This document shows positions 8,038 to 15,141 of a DNA stretch of 37,832 nucleotides, in pieces. Origin of the DNA: 12-FULL-44-12b sp964364225 (GTDB taxonomy: Bacteria > Patescibacteriota > Minisyncoccia > Phycocordibacterales > Zambryskibacteraceae); the NCBI GenBank assembly GCA_964364225.1, contig CAYIKP010000010.1, positions 1-37,832 on the forward strand. The letters run 5' to 3'. Positions within the stretch are counted from its first letter, which is position 1. Each line of letters begins with the position of its first letter. The notes below the pieces were generated by a model. That model searched no databases and was not told where the DNA came from. It saw only the letters and a program-made list of their open reading frames with translations. Made by a program: the position numbers and the translations under genes.

Positions 8038-9390
8038 ATGACCAGCATCACCAAGATCCTTGCGATCGCGGTCTTTGTGGCCGTGAGCGCATGTGGAAAA
8101 GAGGTGCCAACCGATCCGGTCTGCACCGTCAACTGCAACCCGCAAGAAAACATTGATGGAGCAATCACCAGCCCGACGAACAATGCTGTTCTTTCAAACG
8201 GCAATGTGACACTTTCTGCCTCTGCGACGTCGTCCCTCACGGGACCCATCACGGATGGCAGTAAGTACGTCTGGACTGCGAATGGTTCCCAGATTGGCAC
8301 TGGCAACAATATCAACGTCTTTGTCGCACCGGGTTCATACAATCTGTGCGTCACTGTCTCTGGTAAAAACACCGAGAAGCAATTCTGCGGTGTGAGCTTC
8401 ACTCGAATGTCAACCATTTCAGTGAAGGTTTCGGCAGCCGTTCTCGGTAACCAACCACTTTTCAGTGGTATCCGAATTACGATCTCTTCCCTTTCAGGAA
8501 GCGTGAAGGATTCGGTTGATGTTGCTCCTGATGGCACCGCCACTTTCAGTGGCGAAGTTGCGCAAAATCTCTTGGCGCTCGACAACGTTCGTATTGTTGT
8601 CGACGACATATCGATCTCGCGTACATACTGGCGTCGCCAGTATGCTGCCACTAAGGCAGAGGTTGCTAATGGTTTGGCTTTCGTTCTCATTCCCACCACG
8701 TGGGTAACCACGAGCGGAGAGTACGCTGGCCAGACTGTTGCGATCGATCCTGCAAAGCCGTTCATTGGTGATATCAAGACCGGCTACCACTTCTACGATA
8801 GTGGTTGGAGTGGTTGTACGCTTGGTGCAATGCAGTGTGGCGTGGCTTCATGGCCTACGCTTCCTGCACCGATTGCATTTATGCAGGGTTGGCAGGGTGG
8901 CGCGTTCTGGGGTTACACTGAACTGGCAACTGCAAGTGACAGCGCCACTCTCTGGAGTGCTATCAACCGTATGACCCAGTTGTTTGGTGGTCCTATTGTA
9001 AGGGCTCCAAACTCTGGCGAAATACGGAATGACGGGCGTGGAATGATTGCCGTTGGTATTGATTCATCGGAATTTGTCGGCACGTCAGCTGTAGCCCTGT
9101 CGTCATCAGCTGCTGATAGCAATAGGGACATTTACATGGGCATCATAAACTTTCGCAACCGGCAGAAAATTGCCTTGAGCGGAGCGGTGATGGCCGAGAT
9201 AATGCACGCGACGGGAGCTGGCCATTTTTGCGGAGCTACAAATAGCGTAACTGCTATCAATTGTGCTCCGGGACAATCGGCAACTGCAATGGAGCCGACC
9301 GTGGAAGACGTTGCGTATTTCTGGCTTCTGCAAGCAATTCGTAAGCAAGAGCGCGCGATGAATACGCACTTCTCCATTGTGGAGAATTAG
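8038..9390 (+). CDS. Lipoprotein with metzincin-like C-terminus lacking the first zinc His
   Basis: A 450-residue predicted lipoprotein: signal peptide with lipobox VSAC, lipidated Cys19. Residues about 40-120 look like an Ig-type domain. The C-terminus has A386-E-I-M-H390-A-T-G-A-G-H396, which aligns with the metzincin zinc motif HExxHxxGxxH except that the first His is Ala (GCC). A Met-turn-like SATAMEP (Met418) and a TVEDVAYFWLLQ helix follow, as in metzincins. It is therefore probably a non-catalytic or altered metalloprotease relative. The gene is visibly GC-richer than its neighbours and has its own promoter, GGGAGA site and terminator, suggesting acquisition. Confidence 0.85.
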   Translation: MTSITKILAIAVFVAVSACGKEVPTDPVCTVNCNPQENIDGAITSPTNNAVLSNGNVTLSASATSSLTGPITDGSKYVWTANGSQIGTGNNINVFVAPGSYNLCVTVSGKNTEKQFCGVSFTRMSTISVKVSAAVLGNQPLFSGIRITISSLSGSVKDSVDVAPDGTATFSGEVAQNLLALDNVRIVVDDISISRTYWRRQYAATKAEVANGLAFVLIPTTWVTTSGEYAGQTVAIDPAKPFIGDIKTGYHFYDSGWSGCTLGAMQCGVASWPTLPAPIAFMQGWQGGAFWGYTELATASDSATLWSAINRMTQLFGGPIVRAPNSGEIRNDGRGMIAVGIDSSEFVGTSAVALSSSAADSNRDIYMGIINFRNRQKIALSGAVMAEIMHATGAGHFCGATNSVTAINCAPGQSATAMEPTVEDVAYFWLLQAIRKQERAMNTHFSIVEN

Positions 9391-9438
9391 CACAAATTGA
9401 AGTTATAGTTTCCGCGATATCCATTCGCGAGAAACCCA

Positions 9439-9470
9439 AAGGGCGTTGTGATTGTTATCACAACGCCCTT
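9439..9470 (+). terminator. Intrinsic terminator of the lipoprotein gene
   Basis: Perfect 13-bp stem (aagggcgttgtga with tcacaacgccctt) around a 6-nt loop, followed by ttcttttag. Confidence 0.85.
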
Positions 9471-9508
9471 TTCTTTTAGTTTAAAAAATATCTGACTAAC
9501 TAACGTCT

Positions 9509-9544
9509 GTGTTAAAACACTCGCAATTGCGAGTGTTTTAACAC
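9509..9544. repeat. 36-nt perfect palindrome
   Basis: Eighteen-base arms (gtgttaaaacactcgcaa and its exact complement) meet without a spacer, 10 nt past the M16 peptidase stop. It may work as a terminator for that gene; the absence of a spacer also suits a dyad protein site. Confidence 0.6.
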
Positions 9545-9553
9545 AAGTCTATT

Positions 9554-10801
9554 TTATAAATCTCCACAAATAGCTGTGTAAAAATTTTCTTTTTTCAAAT
9601 ATTTTTGCACCACCTCATTTATATCTGAAATAGTTAAAGCTTGTATTGTATTAATATAATCCTCAACAGTTTTAGGATCATTGGAATAAAAAGCGCATTG
9701 TATTTGATGTAAATCAACCCAAGATTGCGAGGTTTGTGTAGAGCGTATCATTCCTTTCGCCAATCTTGATTTAGTGTTTTCAAGCTCTGTTTCAAGAATG
9801 CCATTCTGATTAAGTTTGTCGAACTCAGAAAAAATTAAATCTAAAACCCTATTAAAATGTTCCTTAACACATGCAAATTCAACATTGAGAGCTCCCCAAT
9901 CAGGACCATTAAATAGACTTCCAGACACTGAATATACAAGGCCATTTTGATAACGCAGGATAGTAGCAAGTCGAGAGCCTCTGCCACCGGCCAAAATACT
10001 ATTCAAAACTTGCAGTGCACAATATTCTTTATAATCAACAACATTCGTTCTGCAAGCAATGACTGAATTGATGTTTGAACCAGAATATTTTTCTATAGCT
10101 TGAGTAACATTTTTAACAATTGGAAGCTTTTCTGATATAGAAAACGGTTCACCAACGGGAATGGCTATACTGTCTAATTTGTCCATAAGAAGCCCCATAT
10201 CAATATCCCCGCTCACTACAAAGGATAAGTTTCCTGCATGTAAAAAGGTCATTTTAAAATCAATTAGGTCATCTAACTTAATTGATTTTATAGAATCTTC
10301 AGTCCCCAAATTAGTATTACCTGATGGAGTTTCCTGCATAGTGATTCTTCTACTCACATCCCACACATAGGCTTTTGGATTTGCCTTTTTTCCACTTAAT
10401 TCAGAGAGAATAGCCCCTCTTTCGTTCTCAATAGTTTTAGGATTAAATAGCGATTTATTCAAACATTCATTGAGTAGGTCTATACCGACATTAATATCTG
10501 CAACTTCAGGTATTTCAATATTAAACCTTAATGAATCAGCGTCAGTAGCGGCACTAAAGTCACCTCCTACTTTTTGTATATATTCCGCCATCAAATTTTT
10601 TGATGGAAACTTTTCTGTGCCCGCAAATAGCATGTGTTCCAAAAAATGTGCAGTGCCAGGAATGGTGTCAAAACGAGAACCCGAAAAAAATACTGCACGC
10701 AAAAATATCGGCATGCCAATTCTACGAAACAAAAAAACATTCACTCCATTTTTGAGGGTGGCTTTATGAAATTCAACACCAAACTTGGAAATTAATTTCA
10801 T
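9554..10801 (-). CDS. M16-family zinc metallopeptidase
   Basis: M16 peptidases use an inverted zinc motif HxxEH and cut peptides in a closed chamber. Here H52-F-L-E55-H56 sits in GTAHFLEHMLFAGTEKFPS, followed by GGDFSAATDADSLRF; the third ligand is one of the Glu in ENERGAILSEL (E127 or E134). At 415 residues it is a two-domain single-unit form like processing-peptidase beta or PqqL. Upstream, in order, lie a 38-residue acidic peptide gene and a 26-residue Cys/Gly peptide gene, each followed by a terminator. M16 enzymes process some ribosomal peptides, so a maturation role is possible but inferred. Confidence 0.92.
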   Translation of the reverse strand: MKLISKFGVEFHKATLKNGVNVFLFRRIGMPIFLRAVFFSGSRFDTIPGTAHFLEHMLFAGTEKFPSKNLMAEYIQKVGGDFSAATDADSLRFNIEIPEVADINVGIDLLNECLNKSLFNPKTIENERGAILSELSGKKANPKAYVWDVSRRITMQETPSGNTNLGTEDSIKSIKLDDLIDFKMTFLHAGNLSFVVSGDIDMGLLMDKLDSIAIPVGEPFSISEKLPIVKNVTQAIEKYSGSNINSVIACRTNVVDYKEYCALQVLNSILAGGRGSRLATILRYQNGLVYSVSGSLFNGPDWGALNVEFACVKEHFNRVLDLIFSEFDKLNQNGILETELENTKSRLAKGMIRSTQTSQSWVDLHQIQCAFYSNDPKTVEDYINTIQALTISDINEVVQKYLKKENFYTAICGDL

Positions 10802-10826
10802 TTAATTTTATTGGGGGTAAAAAAAT

Positions 10827-10853
10827 GAAAGAGGGTGTTTTGGACCCTCTTTC
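10827..10853 (-). terminator. Terminator between the 38-residue peptide gene and the M16 gene
   Basis: gaaagaggg pairs with ccctctttc and, on the minus strand, is followed by ATTTTTTTA. It lies about 25 nt before the M16 start, so partial read-through could set the peptide-to-peptidase ratio. Confidence 0.75.
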
Positions 10854-10858
10854 AATAA

Positions 10859-10975
10859 CTAATGGTCAATTGAAACTTCGGCCCTTGCTTCTTCAGGATC
10901 CGGAGGAGAATCTGGAATTTCTAATGGATCTGGGTTTCCAGTAGCCACCTTTTGTTCTTCATGACATGCATCCAT
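10859..10975 (-). CDS. 38-residue acidic small protein
   Basis: Found by direct translation. It begins MDACHEEQKVATGNPDPLEI, continues with PDSPPDPEEARAEVS, and ends IDH. A clear Shine-Dalgarno AGAGGTG lies 6 nt before the ATG, a promoter precedes it, and a terminator follows. The peptide is rich in Glu, Asp and Pro with one Cys (C4). I recognise no family. The own-promoter, peptide, terminator, then peptidase layout resembles precursor genes of modified peptides, but no modifying enzyme is visible next to it. Confidence 0.6.
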   Translation of the reverse strand: MDACHEEQKVATGNPDPLEIPDSPPDPEEARAEVSIDH

Positions 10976-11004
10976 TTTTCACCTCTAGCTAAAGGTCCTT
11001 AACC

Positions 11005-11032
11005 AAAATATCATGATGTTGAAATAAGTCAA
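11005..11032 (-). promoter_or_regulatory. Promoter of the 38-residue peptide gene
   Basis: On the minus strand, TTGACT (11032-11027), a 16-nt spacer and TATTTT (11010-11005). The TTGACT box recurs before other solo genes in this window. Confidence 0.5.
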
Positions 11033-11055
11033 ATCTAAAAAATTTTATAAAAAGA

Positions 11056-11095
11056 AAACCGGCTCTGTGCATAATATTGCACACAGAGCCGGTTT
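11056..11095 (-). terminator. Terminator of the 26-residue Cys/Gly peptide gene
   Basis: A 14-bp perfect stem (aaaccggctctgtg with cacagagccggttt) is followed on the minus strand by TCTTTTTAT. It begins 12 nt after the peptide stop. Confidence 0.85.
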
Positions 11096-11107
11096 GTGGC
11101 TGGAGTT

Positions 11108-11188
11108 TCAACCATCACAGTCTCCATCACAGGGTGAGCCCCCCGGGCCACAGTTGCCATCGCATCTGGCAATGTTCTTACCTTTCAT
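11108..11188 (-). CDS. 26-residue Cys/Gly-rich peptide, candidate modified-peptide precursor
   Basis: Found by direct translation: MKGKNIAR followed by a core with C9-D-G-N-C13, then GPGGSP, then C20-D-G-D-C24, D, G. Two mirrored CDGxC units separated by a Gly/Pro turn are unlikely by chance. A near-perfect Shine-Dalgarno AGGAGGTG lies 5-6 nt before the ATG and a strong terminator follows the stop, so it is very probably translated as a single gene. Its size and the basic leader-like start followed by a Cys/Gly core resemble ribosomally made, modified or metal-binding peptides. No known class matches, and disulfide or metal binding is equally possible. Confidence 0.7.
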   Translation of the reverse strand: MKGKNIARCDGNCGPGGSPCDGDCDG

Positions 11189-11324
11189 CTTTTTCACCTC
11201 CTTTTATTTTTTAAGGGTTTGAAGAAAGGGGCTTTCTCTAGTGCAAAAGATACGCCCGTCTTAAATAAAGTCAGTAGGGGTATGCTAATGAGGGTAACCC
11301 GCTTTTTGTTTTAGTTTAAAAAAT

Positions 11325-11579
11325 TTATAATGTTTCAATATTAACTATCATTCCTTTGGGGATTAAATAAAAAGTTGGGTTTGTATCGGGGTGTTTCTTT
11401 TGAGATGTCTTATTTACAGTAATGGGATTACTAACTATTATAAACTCATTGTTTTCAATTTCTAAATACCCAACAGTTTCCATGATTGATACATTTATAT
11501 ATTTTTTACTTGGAGAAAACAAGGAGGCATCGTTCCATGTTATTTTTAGATACTTTTTTGAATTATCTATACTAATCAT
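11325..11579 (-). CDS. Small conserved protein, paralogue of its upstream neighbour
   Basis: An 84-residue protein with ITWNDASLF near the start, TVGYLEIENNEFIIVSN in the middle and FYLIPKGMIVNIETL at the end. This W-x-D-A ... VGY ... IPKG layout is seen in small phage and bacterial proteins of unknown function; that link is from memory and not certain. Its ATG overlaps the stop of the upstream paralogue (ATGA), so the two are translationally coupled and probably made in equal amounts, perhaps as a heteromer. Confidence 0.75.
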   Translation of the reverse strand: MISIDNSKKYLKITWNDASLFSPSKKYINVSIMETVGYLEIENNEFIIVSNPITVNKTSQKKHPDTNPTFYLIPKGMIVNIETL

Positions 11580-11815
11580 GTTATTTTGGTTATTTTCAAA
11601 ATTGTTTTTTTGGGTATAACAAACCCGTCTTTAGGTAAAATTTTATTTGTTTCTTTATTAAAATCCACATTGGTTGATAGAAAAACAAATTCATTGTTTT
11701 CTAAAATAATAAAACCAACTGTAAGTCTTGGATTTGGAAGATTTACAGGAAGTTCTTTTTCGAAAGTAAAAGCTGCATCGTTCCACAATATAGTGTAAAT
11801 AGAATTTTTATCCAT
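11576..11815 (-). CDS. Small conserved protein, paralogue of its downstream neighbour
   Basis: A 79-residue protein with ILWNDAAFTF, TVGFIILENNEFVFLSTN and DGFVIPKKTILKITKI. It aligns end to end with the 84-residue neighbour and probably arose by tandem duplication. Its stop overlaps the next start by ATGA. There is no Shine-Dalgarno site before the ATG at 11815; the gene begins about 35 nt after the terminator of the frameshifted small gene, so it needs its own promoter or read-through. Confidence 0.72.
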   Translation of the reverse strand: MDKNSIYTILWNDAAFTFEKELPVNLPNPRLTVGFIILENNEFVFLSTNVDFNKETNKILPKDGFVIPKKTILKITKIT

Positions 11816-11849
11816 ATATAAATAATACCAGTTAATTTTATTGAGAAGA

Positions 11850-11879
11850 AAAGAGGGGGTGGTCTTCTACCCCCTCTTT
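11850..11879 (-). terminator. Terminator of the frameshifted small gene
   Basis: aaagagggggt pairs with accccctcttt around an 8-nt loop and is followed on the minus strand by TCTTCTC. The uncorrected reading frame would run into this stem, while the corrected frame stops before it. Confidence 0.75.
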
Positions 11880-11891
11880 AGACAACGCGTC

Positions 11892-12067
11892 CTACTTGCT
11901 ACTGTTGTCTGATCCACTAGAATCATCATCTTTGTCATGACGATTCTCTGGGACACCCCACCCACCCTCTTCGCGGCATCATCCCTAGCATCATGCCAGG
12001 CCTGACTCACCTCTTTGGGCGTGCTTTCCGTGTCCTTGCTGGCATCGCCTTTATCGTACTGGGTCAC
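11892..12067 (-). pseudogene. Small hydrophilic protein gene with a one-base frameshift
   Basis: A GTG at 12067 lies 8 nt after a perfect GGAGG. The first 31 codons read as a hydrophilic protein ending AWHDARDDA. Beyond about 11975 the same frame turns hydrophobic (VMTKMMILV) and runs into the terminator stem. Adding one C in the GCC run at 11974-11976 gives REEGGWGVPENRHDKDDDSS and then GSDNSSK with a TAG at 11892, just before the terminator, about 58 residues in all. It is therefore a frameshifted gene, a sequencing error, or a programmed shift. The Shine-Dalgarno overlaps the GNAT stop, so the two are coupled. Family unknown. Confidence 0.6.
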
Positions 12068-12080
12068 ATTTATCACCTCC

Positions 12081-12653
12081 TTATAAACCTGAAGTGTTAT
12101 TGATGCCTAAACCCCCCAGGATATGTTGCAATTTACCTGGGTGATTTCTAAACAAAGACAATCTATACATATCATACCTCACTCCTTCAAACAGGCGGTG
12201 GCCAACAAATTTCCCCTCTTCAATAAACCCCCCTTTTCTTAAACACAAGAGCGACTGAGTGTTGTAGGAATACACATCCGTGTAAACCTTATAGATTGGA
12301 AAATTGTCAAAAAGATACTTAATGAACAAGGCTACAGCCTCGGGTCCATAGCCTAAACCCTGAAATGGCTTTTCAATGAAGGTTGTGAAAAAGACGTGTT
12401 CATCAGTCTTATTCATAGAATAGGCATAAATAGTACCCACTGCCCTTTCTTTAACAAAAATGATGAATTGAACCAACCGATCACGGGCCATATCACTATT
12501 CCACTCTTCTATAAACTCCTCTAAAGTTAAGGAGTTTCTTCTTGTGGAACAATTCGTCTTGAAGTCAGTTGAATTTCTCCAAGACCATAAAACTAACATA
12601 TCATTCGCCTCGACAGACCTAAGAACAATTCGTTTACTACGGAGTACGGTCAT
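12081..12653 (-). CDS. GNAT-family N-acetyltransferase (RimJ/RimL-like)
   Basis: GNAT enzymes move an acetyl group from acetyl-CoA to an amine. The 190-residue product has the N-terminal LRSVEANDMLVLWSWRN, the middle strand AVGTIYAYSMN, the CoA-binding segment QGLGYGPEAVALFIKYLF, and YNTQSLLCLRKGGFIEEG, typical of the RimJ/RimL subgroup that acts on protein N-termini or small amines. A strong site GGGGAGGA precedes the ATG, unlike core genes. Its stop overlaps the Shine-Dalgarno of the downstream small gene, so it belongs to that cluster and could modify one of its small peptides; this is inference. Confidence 0.88.
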   Translation of the reverse strand: MTVLRSKRIVLRSVEANDMLVLWSWRNSTDFKTNCSTRRNSLTLEEFIEEWNSDMARDRLVQFIIFVKERAVGTIYAYSMNKTDEHVFFTTFIEKPFQGLGYGPEAVALFIKYLFDNFPIYKVYTDVYSYNTQSLLCLRKGGFIEEGKFVGHRLFEGVRYDMYRLSLFRNHPGKLQHILGGLGINNTSGL

Positions 12654-12731
12654 TGAGTCCTCCCCTATATGTTTTCTGCTTTTAAAATACTCTTTTTATT
12701 AAAAAAGTAAAGAAATGTTTATCTATTATTT

Positions 12732-13955
12732 TTACCTTAAAAATTGTTCTGAAATTTCCTGAAGTGTGCCAGAAAATACATTCTTAGTTAAAATGTTTTT
12801 CAATTCAAACTTTCCGCTAGTTATCTCATTCTCACCTACCACTATATAAAAAGGAATATTGTTTTTTTCAGCATTTCTTTTTTTATCAGAAATATCTTTT
12901 TCGGTATTATCAACAGCAATGTTTAACCCCGCATCCCTTAATGTGTCTGCAACACTTGAAACGTCTGTATTTCCAAATGAAAGCAAGGCAATATTAGTTT
13001 CATTCTTTAATTCGGGCATTAGTCCATGAGTTTCAAGAAAATCTTTAGCTGTAACATCTCCCATTGCAATTCCGACAGCTGGAACCTTTTCTTCCCCGAA
13101 CATTTGAAGAAGGTTATCATATCTGCCCCCACCAAAAAGTGAGCGGCGATTATTGGGGTCTGTATCAAAAACTTCAAAAATTATGTCGGTGTAGTAGTCA
13201 AAACCACGTATAAGTTTAAAATCAAATTTGGTTTTTATTCCTAATTTGTCCAATTTCTCCATAACCCTCTCAAGCTCCGGACTATTTTTAGGTTGTGCAT
13301 CTTGCTTCTCAAAAGGTCTGCTAAATAATTTATTACGCTCATCCTCAAGTTCTTTTGGGTTCATTTTTTCCGCTTTATCTTCTAAGCGTAACGCTTTTTG
13401 TAAGTCCTCTTGATTCTTAAGTATTGGTTCATAAACTCTTGCAAGAAGCTTTCTAGAATTCACTCGTATTTCAAAATCACTATCTTTGGCGCCTAAAGAA
13501 ATCATAGTTTCATAAGCGAGTTGAATTATTTCAACGTCTGCATCAATTTCAGAAACTCCAAAGATGTCTGCATTGAACTGAAAGTGCTCTCTTAAACGGC
13601 CCTTTTGAGGAGATTCATATCTAAAAACATTTGGAATTGAATACCAACGTAAAGGAAACCCAAGTTCTCGCCTTTTACCCGCAACCATCCTTCCAACCGT
13701 AGGCGTCATTTCTGGTCGTAAAGTAACTTCCCTATCACCTCTATCGGTAAAAGTGTATGTCTGTTCATTTACTATTTCCTCGCTTGTTTTAGAGCGATAA
13801 AGCTCTGCTGGCTCTAGAACTGAAGCATCATATTCAACATATCCATATCTTTCTGCCACTTTTCTCCACTTTGAAAAAAGCCATTTTCTGAAGCGTAAAT
13901 CTTCTGGATAAAAATCTCTTACGCCCTTATAGGGGTTAGTATCTAATTTAACCAT
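12732..13955 (-). CDS. hisS: Histidyl-tRNA synthetase
   Basis: A class II synthetase charging tRNA-His. The 407-residue protein shows motif 1 near VEYDASVLEPAELYRS, motif 2 (TLRPEMTP and FRYESPQKGRLREHFQFN), the HisA signatures RGFDYYTDIIFEVF and GGRYDNLL, motif 3 near PAVGIAMGD, and a C-terminal anticodon-binding domain from about 320. Length is typical. It is transcribed in line with the aspartoacylase-like gene and infA upstream. Confidence 0.96.
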   Translation of the reverse strand: MVKLDTNPYKGVRDFYPEDLRFRKWLFSKWRKVAERYGYVEYDASVLEPAELYRSKTSEEIVNEQTYTFTDRGDREVTLRPEMTPTVGRMVAGKRRELGFPLRWYSIPNVFRYESPQKGRLREHFQFNADIFGVSEIDADVEIIQLAYETMISLGAKDSDFEIRVNSRKLLARVYEPILKNQEDLQKALRLEDKAEKMNPKELEDERNKLFSRPFEKQDAQPKNSPELERVMEKLDKLGIKTKFDFKLIRGFDYYTDIIFEVFDTDPNNRRSLFGGGRYDNLLQMFGEEKVPAVGIAMGDVTAKDFLETHGLMPELKNETNIALLSFGNTDVSSVADTLRDAGLNIAVDNTEKDISDKKRNAEKNNIPFYIVVGENEITSGKFELKNILTKNVFSGTLQEISEQFLR

Positions 13956-13973
13956 AGAGCAATTATAACAAAA

Positions 13974-14792
13974 CTACCCCCTTACTCCAAACAAAAAAGC
14001 TTCTTCGCCTATCTTTGTTCTATCTCTAGCAAAAAGTATTACTCCATCATAAGGCGCTCTTACTTCTTTATCGCCATCAAACCCAATAGGTTCATTTATT
14101 TTTACTTTTTCAAAATCTGAAAATTGTTTTGTTAGTGTAAATTTTTCTGTCTTAGTTAAGTAAAGTTCTTTCATAGAAATAAACTGCTGTGGTATTTGTT
14201 CCATCTCACCATCAATATGCAGACGAGCAACAAGAAAGTTTGTAATTGTTTTTTTAGCAATTTCTAAAGAATTGTTATCCTCAAAAAAACCGCATTCAGC
14301 ACATATTCCAACTTTTCCTATTTTATTCATATAGTAATCCGTACCCCCTGGCTCAACATTGTCAAAACCATGCACTACCAAATCAAAAGGTAGTTTTTTA
14401 TATATATTTTCTGCGTTAATCTCACAAATAATAAAAGGCTTACTTTCTGGCGTAGAACTAGCATGTATGTCTAATAAAACATCAGCTTTTTCAAAAAATG
14501 TTTTTAAATATTCTGCCCTTTTGTATTCATAACTATTCTTTTCTTTATCTGAATAAAGAGTTTCATCTTTAAACATTCGATTAAGATTTTCTTCTGTAAA
14601 ACGAACATTTTGCTCTGTGGCCCTTGGGTTTCCAAGACCAATAAAAATTTTCCCCTTTTTAATTTCTAATGATGGCAAAATTTGTTCTATTGCATCTATT
14701 CCACAGCGCTCATTTCCGTGGACGCCAACTAAAATAACAGAGGTTGGCCCGTTTTCTTTTCCAGTAATTTCTATGAACTCCTCTTTTAACAT
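13974..14792 (-). CDS. Succinylglutamate desuccinylase/aspartoacylase-family zinc hydrolase
   Basis: Enzymes of this M14-related family remove acyl groups from amino acids. The 272-residue protein has the zinc motif GVHGNERCG (His and Glu), a GLGNPRA segment, ENLNRMF with the conserved arginine region, and DIHASS with the third ligand His. The C-terminal part (from about 195) forms a small beta domain like other members. The substrate cannot be told. It lies between infA (4 nt away) and hisS, likely in one transcript. Confidence 0.88.
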   Translation of the reverse strand: MLKEEFIEITGKENGPTSVILVGVHGNERCGIDAIEQILPSLEIKKGKIFIGLGNPRATEQNVRFTEENLNRMFKDETLYSDKEKNSYEYKRAEYLKTFFEKADVLLDIHASSTPESKPFIICEINAENIYKKLPFDLVVHGFDNVEPGGTDYYMNKIGKVGICAECGFFEDNNSLEIAKKTITNFLVARLHIDGEMEQIPQQFISMKELYLTKTEKFTLTKQFSDFEKVKINEPIGFDGDKEVRAPYDGVILFARDRTKIGEEAFLFGVRG

Positions 14793-14796
14793 TGCC

Positions 14797-15021
14797 TTAG
14801 AGCCTTCTCACAATTCTGCCTTTTCCGCCGTATTCATCTTTCTCTACCTCTACCCTGTCCCCAACCAAAATACGAATTCTGTGGAGGCGCATTTTGCCAG
14901 CCAAAAATGTTAGCTGTTCACTTTGATTTCCATTTTCATCTTTAAAAATCACCTTAAACATAGCGTTTGGAAGTGATTCTATAACTGTGCCAACTATTTT
15001 CTCTTTATCTTGATGGGCCAT
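14797..15021 (-). CDS. infA: Translation initiation factor IF-1
   Basis: IF-1 is an OB-fold protein that blocks the A site during initiation. The 74-residue product has KEKIVGTVIESLPNAMFKV, the GKMRLHRIRILVGDRVEVE core and GRIVRR at the end, all diagnostic; length is standard. In most bacteria infA precedes rpmJ, but here rpmJ is about 10 kb downstream with unrelated genes between. Confidence 0.96.
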   Translation of the reverse strand: MAHQDKEKIVGTVIESLPNAMFKVIFKDENGNQSEQLTFLAGKMRLHRIRILVGDRVEVEKDEYGGKGRIVRRL

Positions 15022-15141
15022 TTATCCTAAAAACTTTTTAATACTAATAAACCCAAAAGTTAATGTTAATTGATTATTTACCCAGCTGTTTGTAAAAACA
15101 TTAATATATGTCATTGGTAAAAAATTTAAGGATGTATTTTA

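Noticed and set aside
8016..8777. 253-residue open frame on the minus strand inside the lipoprotein gene
   Set aside because: The plus-strand gene has a consensus promoter, ribosome site, lipobox, metzincin motif and terminator; the antisense frame has none and reads as low-quality protein.
11867..11891. Hydrophobic C-terminal end of the uncorrected 12067 frame
   Set aside because: It is encoded by the terminator stem, and the alternate frame gives a protein-like end with a stop before the stem.
12060..12069. ATG-TGA at the start of the small gene, read as recoded TGA=Gly
   Set aside because: TGA clearly stops other genes here (exonuclease, 26-residue peptide), and the resulting frame is not protein-like.
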